Shown here piece after piece: positions 16,438-23,838 of a stretch of DNA of 26,217 nt. Positions within the stretch are counted from its first letter, which is position 1, and each line of letters begins with the position of its first letter. Made by a program: the position numbers and the translations under genes. The notes beneath the pieces are model-generated. The model had not been told where the DNA came from and did no database searches. It saw nothing but the letters and a program-made list of their open reading frames with translations. Origin of the DNA: CAZXCQ01 sp964639275 (lineage in GTDB: Bacteria; Desulfobacterota; DSM-4660; Desulfatiglandales; Desulfatiglandaceae); the NCBI GenBank assembly GCA_964639275.1, contig CAZXCQ010000050.1, positions 1 to 26,217 on the forward strand, given 5' to 3'.

Positions 16438-16618
16438 TGGATCTGCAATCTCAGGTTATGACCAATGAGCATTTGAATTTGACAAGAATATCTTTATATC
16501 GGCCTCTGGCCAAGCTTATCCGGGACCGGCATAGCCAGTCCCACATGACCACGCCCATAGGGCGGGGGTTTCTACAATGAACTAAAAAAGTCTCTGTTTA
16601 ATCCAATCAATTCGGGCA

Positions 16619-17758
16619 TTAGTCCAGGGTCCGTCTGTAAAACTTGAATCCTACCAGGATCATCCCTATCCAGAAGATGACGATGGGCCAGATATGTTGA
16701 ATCGATTCGGCCAGGCCATTGCCTTTAAGGAGCACGCCCCTCACAAACCTGAGATAGTGGGTGAGGGGCAAGACCTCCCCGATATACTGGGCCCAGAAAG
16801 GCATCCCTCTAAAAGGAAACATAAACCCTGAGAGGAGCAGGGATGGCAGAAAAAAGAAGACAGAGAGTTGCATTGCCTGGAGCTGGTTCTTGGCAATCGA
16901 TGAAAAGGTGATCCCCACCGTGAGATTTGCAGCAATAAAGACGAGCGACAGGGACAGAACCAGCCTAAGGCTCCCGCGCAGCGGAATGTGAAAAAGGAAG
17001 CGCGAGGCCACAAAGATCAGGATGATCTGGACGTAGCCCACAAGGATGTATGGGAGGATCTTCCCCAGCATCACCTCCAGCGGGTTCACGGGCGTGGAGA
17101 GCAGGCTCTCCATAGTGCCCCGTTCGCTCTCACGGGTAATTGCCAGACCGGTGATGATCACGAGGGTAAGGGTCAAAATCACCCCCATCAGGCCGGGCAC
17201 AATATTGTATTGCGAGATCGCCTCCGGGTTGTACTGGGCGTGGATGCGAATATCCACCGGCAAATCGGTCTGCGCCAGGTGTGCCAGAGGGCCTTTCAGA
17301 TCCGGCTCCAGGGCACTTCTGACGATCTCACCAAAGGAGCCCACAGCCCTGCTGGTCGCCGATGGATCTGTGGCATCGGCCTCCAGCAACAACACCGGCC
17401 GCTCCCCCCGGAGGAGCCTTCGGCCAAAGAGCTCCGGGATGGTCAGCACAAACTGGACCTCCCCATTCTGGAGCAACTGACGGGCCTCAGCCCTGCTGTT
17501 TATCCGACGGGTCACATCAAAATACCTGCTGGTCTGCATGGCGCTGACAATGGACCGGGAAAAGGGGCTGTTATCACCAGAGAGGATAGCAGTGGGGAGG
17601 TGTCTCGGGTCTGAATTGATGGCATACCCAAATAGGATCAGTTGCGTGAGGGGGATTCCCAGCATCATGGCGAGGGTCATGCGGTCGCGCCGCATCTGGA
17701 CAAACTCTTTTGCCACAATGGCCCAGAATCGTGCAAGGGAAAAGGACTTTGTTGACAT
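16619..17758 (-). CDS. ABC-2 type transporter permease
   Basis: A 379-residue membrane protein of the ABC-2/YhhJ-like family. There is one N-terminal membrane segment ('MMLGIPLTQLILFGYAIN'), a ~150-residue extracytoplasmic domain, and five segments in the C-terminal half. The conserved 'ITRESERGTMESLLSTPVNP' coupling region sits near residue 230. The start at 17758 is chosen because it lies just after the ATPase stop (17761-17763); an upstream in-frame start at 17833 would overlap the ATPase gene by over 70 bases. It forms the export pore with the ATPase. Only one permease is present, so a homodimer is likely. Substrate unknown, perhaps a drug or lipid-like molecule. Confidence 0.9.
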   Translation of the reverse strand: MSTKSFSLARFWAIVAKEFVQMRRDRMTLAMMLGIPLTQLILFGYAINSDPRHLPTAILSGDNSPFSRSIVSAMQTSRYFDVTRRINSRAEARQLLQNGEVQFVLTIPELFGRRLLRGERPVLLLEADATDPSATSRAVGSFGEIVRSALEPDLKGPLAHLAQTDLPVDIRIHAQYNPEAISQYNIVPGLMGVILTLTLVIITGLAITRESERGTMESLLSTPVNPLEVMLGKILPYILVGYVQIILIFVASRFLFHIPLRGSLRLVLSLSLVFIAANLTVGITFSSIAKNQLQAMQLSVFFFLPSLLLSGFMFPFRGMPFWAQYIGEVLPLTHYLRFVRGVLLKGNGLAESIQHIWPIVIFWIGMILVGFKFYRRTLD

Positions 17759-17760
17759 CT

Positions 17761-18684
17761 TTAGTGGTTCTTCGCCTTTCTCCGCATCAGATCGATAAAC
17801 ACCACCTCCAGCCCGGTCTCTGTCTTGACCCACCGGTATTCCCCTTCCCTGTACGGGGCGATACTCCCCTCAAAGAGGTTGGGGTCCCGGGTGCTCACAT
17901 GGAGGGTGTTGCCGAAGGCCACGACCTGGTCCACACCGGGAAGGTCCCTCAGGGCCTTTGCCAGTCCATCCATATCTCCCCCGGATACGTTCCAGGTGCT
18001 CAGACCGGAGTTCTCGATAAGCTCTTCTGTCTTTCCCGAGGCCAGGAGGTCACCATAGGCAATATAGGCCAACCGTTTACAGCGCTCCGCCTCATCCATA
18101 TAGTGGGTGCTGATCAGGGCTGTAATGCCTTCAGATGCCAGTTCGTGCACCTGGTCCCAGAAATCGCGACGCGCCCCAGGGTCCACCCCGGCAGTGGGTT
18201 CGTCAAGGAGGAGCAGCTTGGGTTCATGAAGGATACATGCAGCCAGCGAAAGACGCTGTTTCCACCCGCCCGATAGGTTCCCGGCCAGCTGGTTTCGAAA
18301 GGCCCCTATCCCTATCCGTTCAATACAGGCTTCCACCGAGCGCTTGCGGTTTCTCACCTTATAGATGCGGGCCATAAAATTGAGATTTTCCCGGACTGTG
18401 AGGTCCTCGTAGAGGCTGAATCTCTGGGACATATACCCAACCAGGGGCTTGATCCGGTGCGATTCCTTTTGGATGTCGTACCCCAGGCACACCCCGCTCC
18501 CCGAGTCCGGTCGCAGCAGACCGCAGAGCATTCGGATAAAGGTGGTCTTTCCTGAACCATTTGGGCCCAGAAAGCCGTAGATCTCACCCTTTGCCACCTG
18601 CATGTCCAGATTTCTCACCACCATCTTCTGGCCAAATGACTTGCTCAGGCCACGGACGTCGATCACAAGATCGTCTTCAGCCAT
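17761..18684 (-). CDS. ABC transporter ATP-binding protein
   Basis: A 307-residue single-domain ABC ATPase. It has Walker A GPNGSGKT (residues 40-47), a Q-loop around 'GYMSQRFSLYEDLT' (83-96), the signature LSGGW (137-141), Walker B LLLLDE (157-162) and the H-loop 'STHYMDEAE'. The ~80 residues after the ATPase core are an accessory C-terminal region common in this exporter group. It powers the permease encoded directly downstream. Its ATG at 18684 overlaps the end of the HlyD-type gene by 8 bases, so the three genes form one coupled operon. Confidence 0.94.
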   Translation of the reverse strand: MAEDDLVIDVRGLSKSFGQKMVVRNLDMQVAKGEIYGFLGPNGSGKTTFIRMLCGLLRPDSGSGVCLGYDIQKESHRIKPLVGYMSQRFSLYEDLTVRENLNFMARIYKVRNRKRSVEACIERIGIGAFRNQLAGNLSGGWKQRLSLAACILHEPKLLLLDEPTAGVDPGARRDFWDQVHELASEGITALISTHYMDEAERCKRLAYIAYGDLLASGKTEELIENSGLSTWNVSGGDMDGLAKALRDLPGVDQVVAFGNTLHVSTRDPNLFEGSIAPYREGEYRWVKTETGLEVVFIDLMRRKAKNH

Positions 18685-19672
18685 GGGGGCTTTCCTTTGA
18701 GGTCCGCCTGACGTCTACGGGCTGACCCGGGTGAAGGAGATGGGCGGAATCGCTATCAGGGACTGCCTCAAGCATAAAGACCAGTTTTGCCCGGCTCTGG
18801 CTGGAATAGATGACCGGGGGCGTGTACTGGGCCCGGGGCGAGATAAAACTCACCTTTGCGGTTATGGGACCGCCCCCGTCAAAGGAAACAGACACTTCTT
18901 GGCCCAGCGAGATCCGACCCACTTCCCTTTCGGGGACAAAAAACCTGACCTTGATGTTTTCGGGGGGGAGCAGCGAGACCACCGGACGACCCGGCGGGAC
19001 CCATTCCCCCTCGTAATGAATAATATCAAAGACAATCCCGTTTGTCTTTGCCACCTGCGTCTTCTGGTCCAGGTTCCACCGGGCCTGTGTCAACCTGGCC
19101 CTGACCGCCTTCACCTCGGCCTGGGCTGCCTTGATTTCGTCTGCTCTGGCACCCAGGCGTGCTGTCTTGAGCTCGGCGGTGATTTCCTGGACCTGCTGGA
19201 GTTGTTGATCGTAGGTAGTCCGCGCCCTGTCCAGACTCTCCTGGGAGATAAACTCCTTCTTGGTCAGTTCGATCCTGCGGTTATATTCTGTCTCGGCCAG
19301 TTTGAGGCCGGCCCTGGCCTTCTTTAGCCTTGCCTCAATGGCCTGGATCTCCGACGGCCTCTTTCCCTTTTTGAGATTGGCCAGCCTGTCCATGGCCTGC
19401 TTCAGCTTCTTGGCGGCCTCCTGGACACCGGCCTCCTCAAAATCCCGATCCAGTTGAAAAAGGACGGCGCCTTCTTTCACAGACTGCCCGCGCCGGACAT
19501 TCAACACATCCAGTCTGCCACCAATAGGCGATGCGACATATACGAATTCACCCTCAACATATCCCTGAAATGTCTCTGGCGTGTTTTCTACGCACCCAAG
19601 AGTGAGGATCATCAGGAAAAAGGCCCTCACGGACCATCCGGAAAACCTGACAAGTGGTGGAGCATTCTGCAC
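18677..19672 (-). CDS. HlyD/membrane-fusion family secretion adaptor
   Basis: A 331-residue membrane-fusion protein. A short basic N-terminus and a hydrophobic stretch end in LTLGC near residue 27, so it may be a lipoprotein, although the lipobox is imperfect. It then has a half-lipoyl strand ('VASPIGGRLDVLNVRRGQSVKEGAVLFQLD'-like, residues ~47-76) and a long alpha-helical hairpin coiled coil (~80-205). After these come the second half-lipoyl and beta-barrel domains ('GEWVPPGRPVVSLL', 'VRFFVPEREVGRISLGQEV'). It bridges the inner-membrane ABC pump and the TolC-like channel. The start codon appears to be GTG at 19672 with a weak ribosome site; an ATG at 19612 would leave too short a signal sequence. 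Confidence 0.9.
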   Translation of the reverse strand: MQNAPPLVRFSGWSVRAFFLMILTLGCVENTPETFQGYVEGEFVYVASPIGGRLDVLNVRRGQSVKEGAVLFQLDRDFEEAGVQEAAKKLKQAMDRLANLKKGKRPSEIQAIEARLKKARAGLKLAETEYNRRIELTKKEFISQESLDRARTTYDQQLQQVQEITAELKTARLGARADEIKAAQAEVKAVRARLTQARWNLDQKTQVAKTNGIVFDIIHYEGEWVPPGRPVVSLLPPENIKVRFFVPEREVGRISLGQEVSVSFDGGGPITAKVSFISPRAQYTPPVIYSSQSRAKLVFMLEAVPDSDSAHLLHPGQPVDVRRTSKESPHG

Positions 19673-19703
19673 CGTTTGCTACTGCCCTTTCAAAACGAAA
19701 TGT

Positions 19704-19736
19704 GGTAATACTTTAGCCCTTTGAAACCCGGGGAAC
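19704..19736. repeat. Palindromic intergenic repeat, copy G (single arm)
   Basis: TAATACTTTAGCC followed by CTTTGAAACCCGGGG matches the reverse complement of the right arm of copies A and E. Core hairpin and second arm are lost. It lies just upstream of the HlyD-type gene. The rest of the 19673-19915 gap shows nothing recognisable. Confidence 0.55.
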
Positions 19737-19915
19737 AGCAGAATTACCAAGGGATCATTTCGACATTCGATATTTCTTGTTCAATACTCTGCGGTTTTCC
19801 GCATACCCTGAAACCCCTGAACCCATAAACCATTACAACTGCGCTTTGGCAAGGGAGTATAGGTGTTTGACAACTCCGTGTCAATTCAGATCTATGCCAG
19901 GAAATCAGAGGAAGC

Positions 19916-20122
19916 TCAGGGGATAATTCGAGAAAAGAAGAGCCACACGATCCCTGTAAAGCCATAAAGGAGCAGACCACACACGTACTGGTGACGAATA
20001 TGAAAGGGCATAAATGAAAAGGCCGCGATGTAACCAAGCGGTACATACACGGGTATGCGCAGGATCATGAGATGACAGGGGGTGTTTTTGTAAGACCCCA
20101 TGGAATTGAACAAATTCTCCAC
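19916..20122 (-). CDS. Possible small two-segment membrane protein
   Basis: A 68-residue frame starting with GTG at 20122, with AGAAGG nine bases upstream and 26 bases after the dynamin-like gene. About residues 20-40 and 45-65 are hydrophobic, separated by a short polar turn containing HIRHQY, which fits two membrane helices joined by a small loop. I do not recognise a family. Longer frames on the same strand (19744-20046, 19905-20141) are cysteine- and serine-rich and look like shadows. The position right behind a membrane GTPase makes a functional link plausible, but the call rests only on length, hydrophobicity and a ribosome site. Confidence 0.35.
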   Translation of the reverse strand: MENLFNSMGSYKNTPCHLMILRIPVYVPLGYIAAFSFMPFHIRHQYVCGLLLYGFTGIVWLFFSRIIP

Positions 20123-20148
20123 ATACGGCAGCCTTCTCCATAAGACCG

Positions 20149-21630
20149 TTACCCTATATGGTTTATCTGTTCTCCTTCCCTCGAATCACCGGGTTTCCCT
20201 GATGGCGCGGCAAAACTATCATTGAGCATCTGGATTAATCGATCGGCATCGGCGATGATCTTCTTGACTTGCTTACGGGCACGGCGCCCCCATCCAATGG
20301 GTTGAAGGCTAAAGATACTGCGCCACGGCCGGACATTCTTCATAAAGGCCCTGATCATGCGGTCTCTCTCTAAACCCGAAGGCATTGAACGCTTAAGGGA
20401 TGCGAGCACACCTCGTGTTATCCATTTGCGGGCAAAGAAGTGGATACAAAGCAGGATGATGATACCGATGATTGCCACCAATACTCGCCCCCACTGAGCG
20501 CTCAGAAGTCCTCCCAGCCAGGGGGGAGCAAAATGACCCCAACCCAGGTAACCCGTCCACAATCCTACGACAATGTAAGCGATCACAAGGATTGCAATCA
20601 TCAAGGCATCACGCCAGAGCACGTTCCGTCTCCAGCGATGGAGAAGTTCTTTCAATTGACTTACTTTTTGTTCCTGGATGTCTCGCGCGGTATTTTCTAA
20701 AGCCCCCACGATACGATACGCGCGCGCCAGGCCGACCTGCTGGATGCGGCCAAAGATTTCGGCCATGTCTCGATCCCTTTTGCCCTCAAAGCGCCTTCGT
20801 AAGGCCTCGTCCTCGATCGGGATAGCGACCTCAGGGATGTAGATATAGTAGAACTTACCCGCCATCAATCCTTCCTGGGCAATGGCCCGGTGCCAGGCAC
20901 CCACAACCTCCTCGGGATTATTCTCTCGCGCGCTGGTATCAATCTGGTTGAGGACATATAGAAACTTGCTCGAATCCTTACGACCGATGGTGTTGGCCAC
21001 GAGGTGCTTCAATGTGTCCTGCATGGCGCCGGGTTCGGGGTGGCGTGCATCAAAAAAGACCAGGACGAGGTCTGATAGATCCATGATATAGTCCGTAATC
21101 CTGAGGGTGGATGTCCGTTGGGCGTCGGCATCAAATCCAGGTGAATCGATAAAGATATGACCACGCAGATGGGGGCTCGAGCAGGTCTTTAGCTGGAGAT
21201 AGGCATCGATCCGGCCACCCTCACCGGGCCGGACCTTTTCGAGCTCCTGGCTCATCTTGTAAAAGGGGAAACGGGGGTCTGAATTGAGGGCGATCCCCGG
21301 TAGGACACGGACGTCTTTTTCTGTACTATAACAAATGACCGTGAACCTGTCGTCCACGGCCTGGGTCCCGGTGGCCTGTAAGGGGTATTTCAGAAAATGA
21401 TTGATAAAGCTGGATTTGCCGGCTGAAAATGTCCCCAACACCGAGACCAGCGGCCACCAGGCAATCTGAGCAGCATAGGTCTGGTCGCGGTCCAGGAGCC
21501 CCATCCGATAGGCGATCAGATCCAGACGGCGGAAGCCCTTCACCGCATCCACCAGCAGCGGGTTCTCGTGACGAAGATGTTCTTCCAGGCTGTTGAGCCT
21601 CTGATCAGTCTCTTCTTCTGGCCCGATCAT
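20149..21630 (-). CDS. Bacterial dynamin-like GTPase with membrane segments
   Basis: A 493-residue large GTPase. The G1 loop is GTFSAGKSS (residues 66-74), G2 is a threonine after 'DDRF' (~97), G3 is DSPG (162-165) and G4 is NQID (228-231). 'VFFDARHPEPG' between G3 and G4 is typical of the dynamin/EHD superfamily. Helical stalk sequence leads to two strong membrane segments (~341-360 and ~381-398) and a basic C-terminus, so it is membrane-anchored rather than soluble. Proteins of this type remodel or repair membranes, sometimes under phage or antibiotic stress. It stands alone except for the tiny frame downstream. The ATG at 21630 has only a weak ribosome site. Confidence 0.9.
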   Translation of the reverse strand: MIGPEEETDQRLNSLEEHLRHENPLLVDAVKGFRRLDLIAYRMGLLDRDQTYAAQIAWWPLVSVLGTFSAGKSSFINHFLKYPLQATGTQAVDDRFTVICYSTEKDVRVLPGIALNSDPRFPFYKMSQELEKVRPGEGGRIDAYLQLKTCSSPHLRGHIFIDSPGFDADAQRTSTLRITDYIMDLSDLVLVFFDARHPEPGAMQDTLKHLVANTIGRKDSSKFLYVLNQIDTSARENNPEEVVGAWHRAIAQEGLMAGKFYYIYIPEVAIPIEDEALRRRFEGKRDRDMAEIFGRIQQVGLARAYRIVGALENTARDIQEQKVSQLKELLHRWRRNVLWRDALMIAILVIAYIVVGLWTGYLGWGHFAPPWLGGLLSAQWGRVLVAIIGIIILLCIHFFARKWITRGVLASLKRSMPSGLERDRMIRAFMKNVRPWRSIFSLQPIGWGRRARKQVKKIIADADRLIQMLNDSFAAPSGKPGDSREGEQINHIG

Positions 21631-22029
21631 GACATAGCCCCAGCAATCTATCCTAAATACCTTCGACTTTTTCTGAAAGAAGCGTAGGAGAATTACCCCT
21701 GCGAGTCAAGAAAAAAGGCAATGCTCACCACTGAGACCTTAGTGTCTCTAGTCCCGCCCGCGGTGGGACGGGCGGTGAATATAATTTCTTGACTTTTAGT
21801 GAAATATTGACCATTCTTTGACTTTACAATTATCAACAAACCATACTTAACAAAACCAACCCCAATAGGTCTGAGAGGCAGGGCAATGTTCCCAAAGCCC
21901 AAAGCCTATATTTGCTACGTTGCGCGGGTTGTATTTAAAAGCGCCTTTGGATAAGTGTACCTGAAGGCGTTTTTTTATTTGGAGTGCCCATACGTGAAAG
22001 ATAATCAAATAACAAGGGAAAAACTCTGC
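21631..22029. other. Gene-free region between the GTPase and the integrase
   Basis: No credible gene; a 69-codon frame at 21693-21902 lacks family features. It holds a GC hairpin at about 21755-21777 (GTCCCGCC with GGTGGGAC) and, upstream of the GTPase, three GTCAA-type direct repeats on the minus strand (around 21786-21828) in AT-rich sequence that may be an operator or promoter. The terminator is listed separately. Confidence 0.5.
21937..21977. terminator. Bidirectional Rho-independent terminator at the integrase 3' end
   Basis: CGCCTT (21942-21947) and AAGGCG (21964-21969) form a stem with a 16-base loop. A run of seven T follows on the plus strand, and CTTTTAAA follows on the minus strand. 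It ends integrase transcription and insulates the GTPase gene. Confidence 0.6.
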
Positions 22030-23022
22030 TTAGATCGCATCCAGCGGGCTTCGGACCACCGAAATGTCTTTTTCCATTACGTGGGTGTAGATTTCCGTAG
22101 TCTTCACATCGGCGTGACCCATCAATTCCTGAACGACCCGGATGTTTACCCCGTCTTCAAGCAAGTGGGTGGCGAAAGAATGCCGAAAGGTATGGCAGCC
22201 AACAGGTTTTGTAAGTCCCGCCTTTCCAACGGCGACCTTCACTGCTTTTTGGAGCCCTGATTCAAGCACATGATGACGTCGCATCTTGCCTGAGCGGGGA
22301 TCTGTGCTTCGTTTTTTTGAGGGGAACACATATTGCCAACCAAAGGACTTGGCGGCATTGGGGTATTTGCGGGCAAGGGCACCCGGGAGATGAACCTCCC
22401 CATATCCATCTGCCAAGTCCTCTTCGTGAAGCCTTTCAACCGCCTCAACCTGACGTTTCATGAGGGGATGAAGGGATTCCGGAAAGAGAGTGGTGCGGTC
22501 CTTACCGCCCTTGGCGGCTCTAACGTAAATAAGCTTGCGTTCAAAATCAAGATCCCGAACCCGTAGGCGGACACATTCCATTAACCGCAGGCCGCCACCA
22601 TAGAGGACCTTTGCCATGAGGAGATGGGTTCCCTGCATATGCCCGAGGACATTGGCGACCTCCCTTTGCGTCATGACCACCGGAGGACGTGGGTGCCTTT
22701 TGGCGCGGGCAGGCTCAAGCTTTTCGTCAACAGGGATATCAAGCACTTTTTTGTAAAGGAAAACTATGGCATTGAGGGCCTGACGCTGGGTGGAGGCGGC
22801 GACCTTTTGTTGAACCGCCAAATGGGACAAGAAGCCTTCAATCTCCTTCTTACCCATATTCCGGGGATGGGTCTTGCCTCCATGGTACCGGATATAGCGC
22901 ATGATCCAGTCGCAATAGGTTTGTTCGGTGCGATAGGCATAGTGATGATACCGCAGGACCTGTCGAACCTGATCCATGAGCCGGAGTTTAGGATCCGGTC
23001 GGAATTTTTTTGAATTTTCCAT
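22030..23022 (-). CDS. intI: Integron integrase IntI
   Basis: A 330-residue tyrosine recombinase. Catalytic residues are Arg146 (GGGLR), a lysine in KGGKDR (171 or 174), His277 and Arg280 (HTFRH), His303 (MGHADV) and nucleophile Tyr312 (IYTHV). What makes it an integron integrase rather than a phage or XerC-like enzyme is the extra segment around residues 215-250 (LARKYPNA..., STDPRSGKMRRHH) and the C-terminal VRSPLDA, both characteristic of IntI. The N-terminal SAM-like domain 'RYHHYAYRTEQTY' also fits IntI. The ATG at 23022 is chosen over an in-frame ATG at 23040 because the latter lies upstream of the -10 box of the apparent promoter. It catalyses attI x attC recombination to capture cassettes. 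Confidence 0.95.
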   Translation of the reverse strand: MENSKKFRPDPKLRLMDQVRQVLRYHHYAYRTEQTYCDWIMRYIRYHGGKTHPRNMGKKEIEGFLSHLAVQQKVAASTQRQALNAIVFLYKKVLDIPVDEKLEPARAKRHPRPPVVMTQREVANVLGHMQGTHLLMAKVLYGGGLRLMECVRLRVRDLDFERKLIYVRAAKGGKDRTTLFPESLHPLMKRQVEAVERLHEEDLADGYGEVHLPGALARKYPNAAKSFGWQYVFPSKKRSTDPRSGKMRRHHVLESGLQKAVKVAVGKAGLTKPVGCHTFRHSFATHLLEDGVNIRVVQELMGHADVKTTEIYTHVMEKDISVVRSPLDAI

Positions 23023-23031
23023 GCTATCAAC

Positions 23032-23060
23032 ACTATACATATGATATATGGAAAAGTCAA
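23032..23060 (-). promoter_or_regulatory. Promoter of intI
   Basis: TTGACT (23060-23055) and TATAGT (23037-23032) with an ideal 17-base spacer on the minus strand. The -10 box ends only nine bases before the chosen intI ATG, so the mRNA would be nearly leaderless. ATGGAAAA/TTTTCCAT octamers overlap and flank it and could bind a repressor or the integrase. Confidence 0.6.
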
Positions 23061-23099
23061 TAGCTTTTTTTCCATATTTTATATATTAATATTACAATA

Positions 23100-23179
23100 G
23101 ATAGAATTCTTTCCATGATATATAGGCAATACATGGAAAATTTTCCATCTATCCCAACTGTTATGTTTGAGATAGATGG
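23100..23179. other. attI: attI region with crossover point and palindromes
   Basis: The insertion point G|TT is placed between 23160 and 23161 (GTTATGT) because the R'' box of the first attC (ACATAAC) is its exact complement. The approach sequence contains a perfect 16-bp palindrome ATGGAAAATTTTCCAT (23133-23148). An inverted repeat CCATCTATC (23145-23153) / GATAGATGG (23171-23179) encloses the crossover. A possible plus-strand cassette promoter (TTTCCA at 23069-23074, TACAAT at 23093-23098) is weak. Confidence 0.6.
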
Positions 23180-23209
23180 ATTTTAACCATTAAATGTTAT
23201 GGTGTAATT

Positions 23210-23689
23210 TTGGAACTTGGACCATATGAAATTGCATTAATCGGCGTTGGAGGTACTATCGTCGGAACTTTGATTGGGGCATGGATTGCTTATCGTTTCT
23301 CAATTAAGCTTTCAGAAATAAATGCAAGACGAGAAGCTAATCATCGCTTGATAAATGCATTTCACAGGGAGCTATCAGAAATTTACCCAACACCCGTCAA
23401 TTGGCCGGAAGATATAGATAATTTTTTGCGTTCTAAATTCTCCAATCTTCAAGCGGCTGTTGGTGAGTTCAGGCATCACCTCCCTTGTGGTGAATTGGCA
23501 GGTTTTGATAATGCATGGTTTAAGTATTACTGCTCTACAGGTCGTGAAGTTGATAAATCGTGCCAAAGCTATCTTCACTATATGAATTTCATATCGTCAA
23601 CGAATGATCAGAAAGAAACAAAACAAGATGGTAAAAACAATCTAAAGGCGAATGTTGATAATATACTGAAATATGCAAAGAGAACATAA
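23210..23689 (+). CDS. Cassette 1 protein: small single-TM protein of unknown function
   Basis: A 159-residue product starting with TTG at 23210, 50 bases into the cassette; no in-frame ATG exists before the middle of the gene. Residues ~5-28 are a glycine-rich membrane helix ('IALIGVGGTIVGTLIGAWIAY'-like), followed by a basic, charged cytoplasmic part with a predicted helix ('SEINARREANHRLINAFHRELSEIYP'-like) and no recognisable catalytic motif. The stop codon TAA (23687-23689) lies inside the attC R'' box, a compact arrangement common in integron cassettes. I do not recognise a family. Helix-anchored proteins of this shape are frequent among uncharacterised cassette genes. Confidence 0.65.
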   Translation: MELGPYEIALIGVGGTIVGTLIGAWIAYRFSIKLSEINARREANHRLINAFHRELSEIYPTPVNWPEDIDNFLRSKFSNLQAAVGEFRHHLPCGELAGFDNAWFKYYCSTGREVDKSCQSYLHYMNFISSTNDQKETKQDGKNNLKANVDNILKYAKRT

Positions 23690-23810
23690 CATCGCGTTTC
23701 ACAATTGACCGGGAACCCGGGGCGGCCTTTACCCATTGGGCCTTTAGCTTTAAACGCTTCTTAAAAGCAAGTACGCATTGGGTTCCCGGCAAGTGAACTT
23801 TTCGTTAGGG
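23684..23810 (+). other. attC: attC recombination site of cassette 1
   Basis: About 127 bases. R'' is ACATAAC (23684-23690) and R' is GTTAGGG (23804-23810). The inner arms TTCAC (23698-23702) and GTGAA (23793-23797), then CCGGGAACCC (23709-23718) and GGGTTCCCGG (23780-23789), pair. There are unpaired extra bases on the left arm, the asymmetry that sets strand choice in attC folding. The centre has smaller hairpins. Confidence 0.8.
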
Positions 23811-23838
23811 CAAATCATTTTATTACGAGGGATTGGTA

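Larger units (their letters stand above)
16144..16618. other. Gene-free stretch with several unrelated hairpins
   Basis: No credible gene. Besides the two repeats listed separately, it holds a GC-rich hairpin near 16242-16275 (CCCCGCCC, then GGACGGGG) and another near 16548-16565 (CGCCCATAGGGCG followed by GGGTTT). GC hairpins of this kind resemble the ends of IS200/IS605-type elements, so the region could be the remains of one, but no transposase fragment is visible. Confidence 0.45.

Noticed and set aside
16988..17614. 208-codon plus-strand frame opposite the ABC-2 permease
   Set aside because: Antisense shadow of a clear permease; no ribosome site and no family features.
19744..20141. Two overlapping minus-strand frames (100 and 78 codons) behind the GTPase gene
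   Set aside because: Cysteine- and serine-rich, no good start; the 68-codon frame at 19916-20122 is the better candidate.
21693..21902. 69-codon minus-strand frame upstream of the GTPase
   Set aside because: Covers hairpins and AT-rich direct repeats, with no coding character.
21807..21977. Possible plus-strand small RNA from TTGAC repeats to the T-rich terminator
   Set aside because: No -10 box at a proper spacing from any of the TTGAC motifs; the terminator is fully explained by the integrase gene.
23023..23040. Upstream in-frame ATG for intI
   Set aside because: It lies before the -10 box of a near-consensus promoter, and homology to IntI begins later.
23196..23202. GTTATGG as an alternative cassette 1 start
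   Set aside because: Only six of seven bases complement the attC R'' box; GTTATGT at 23160 matches fully plus one more base.
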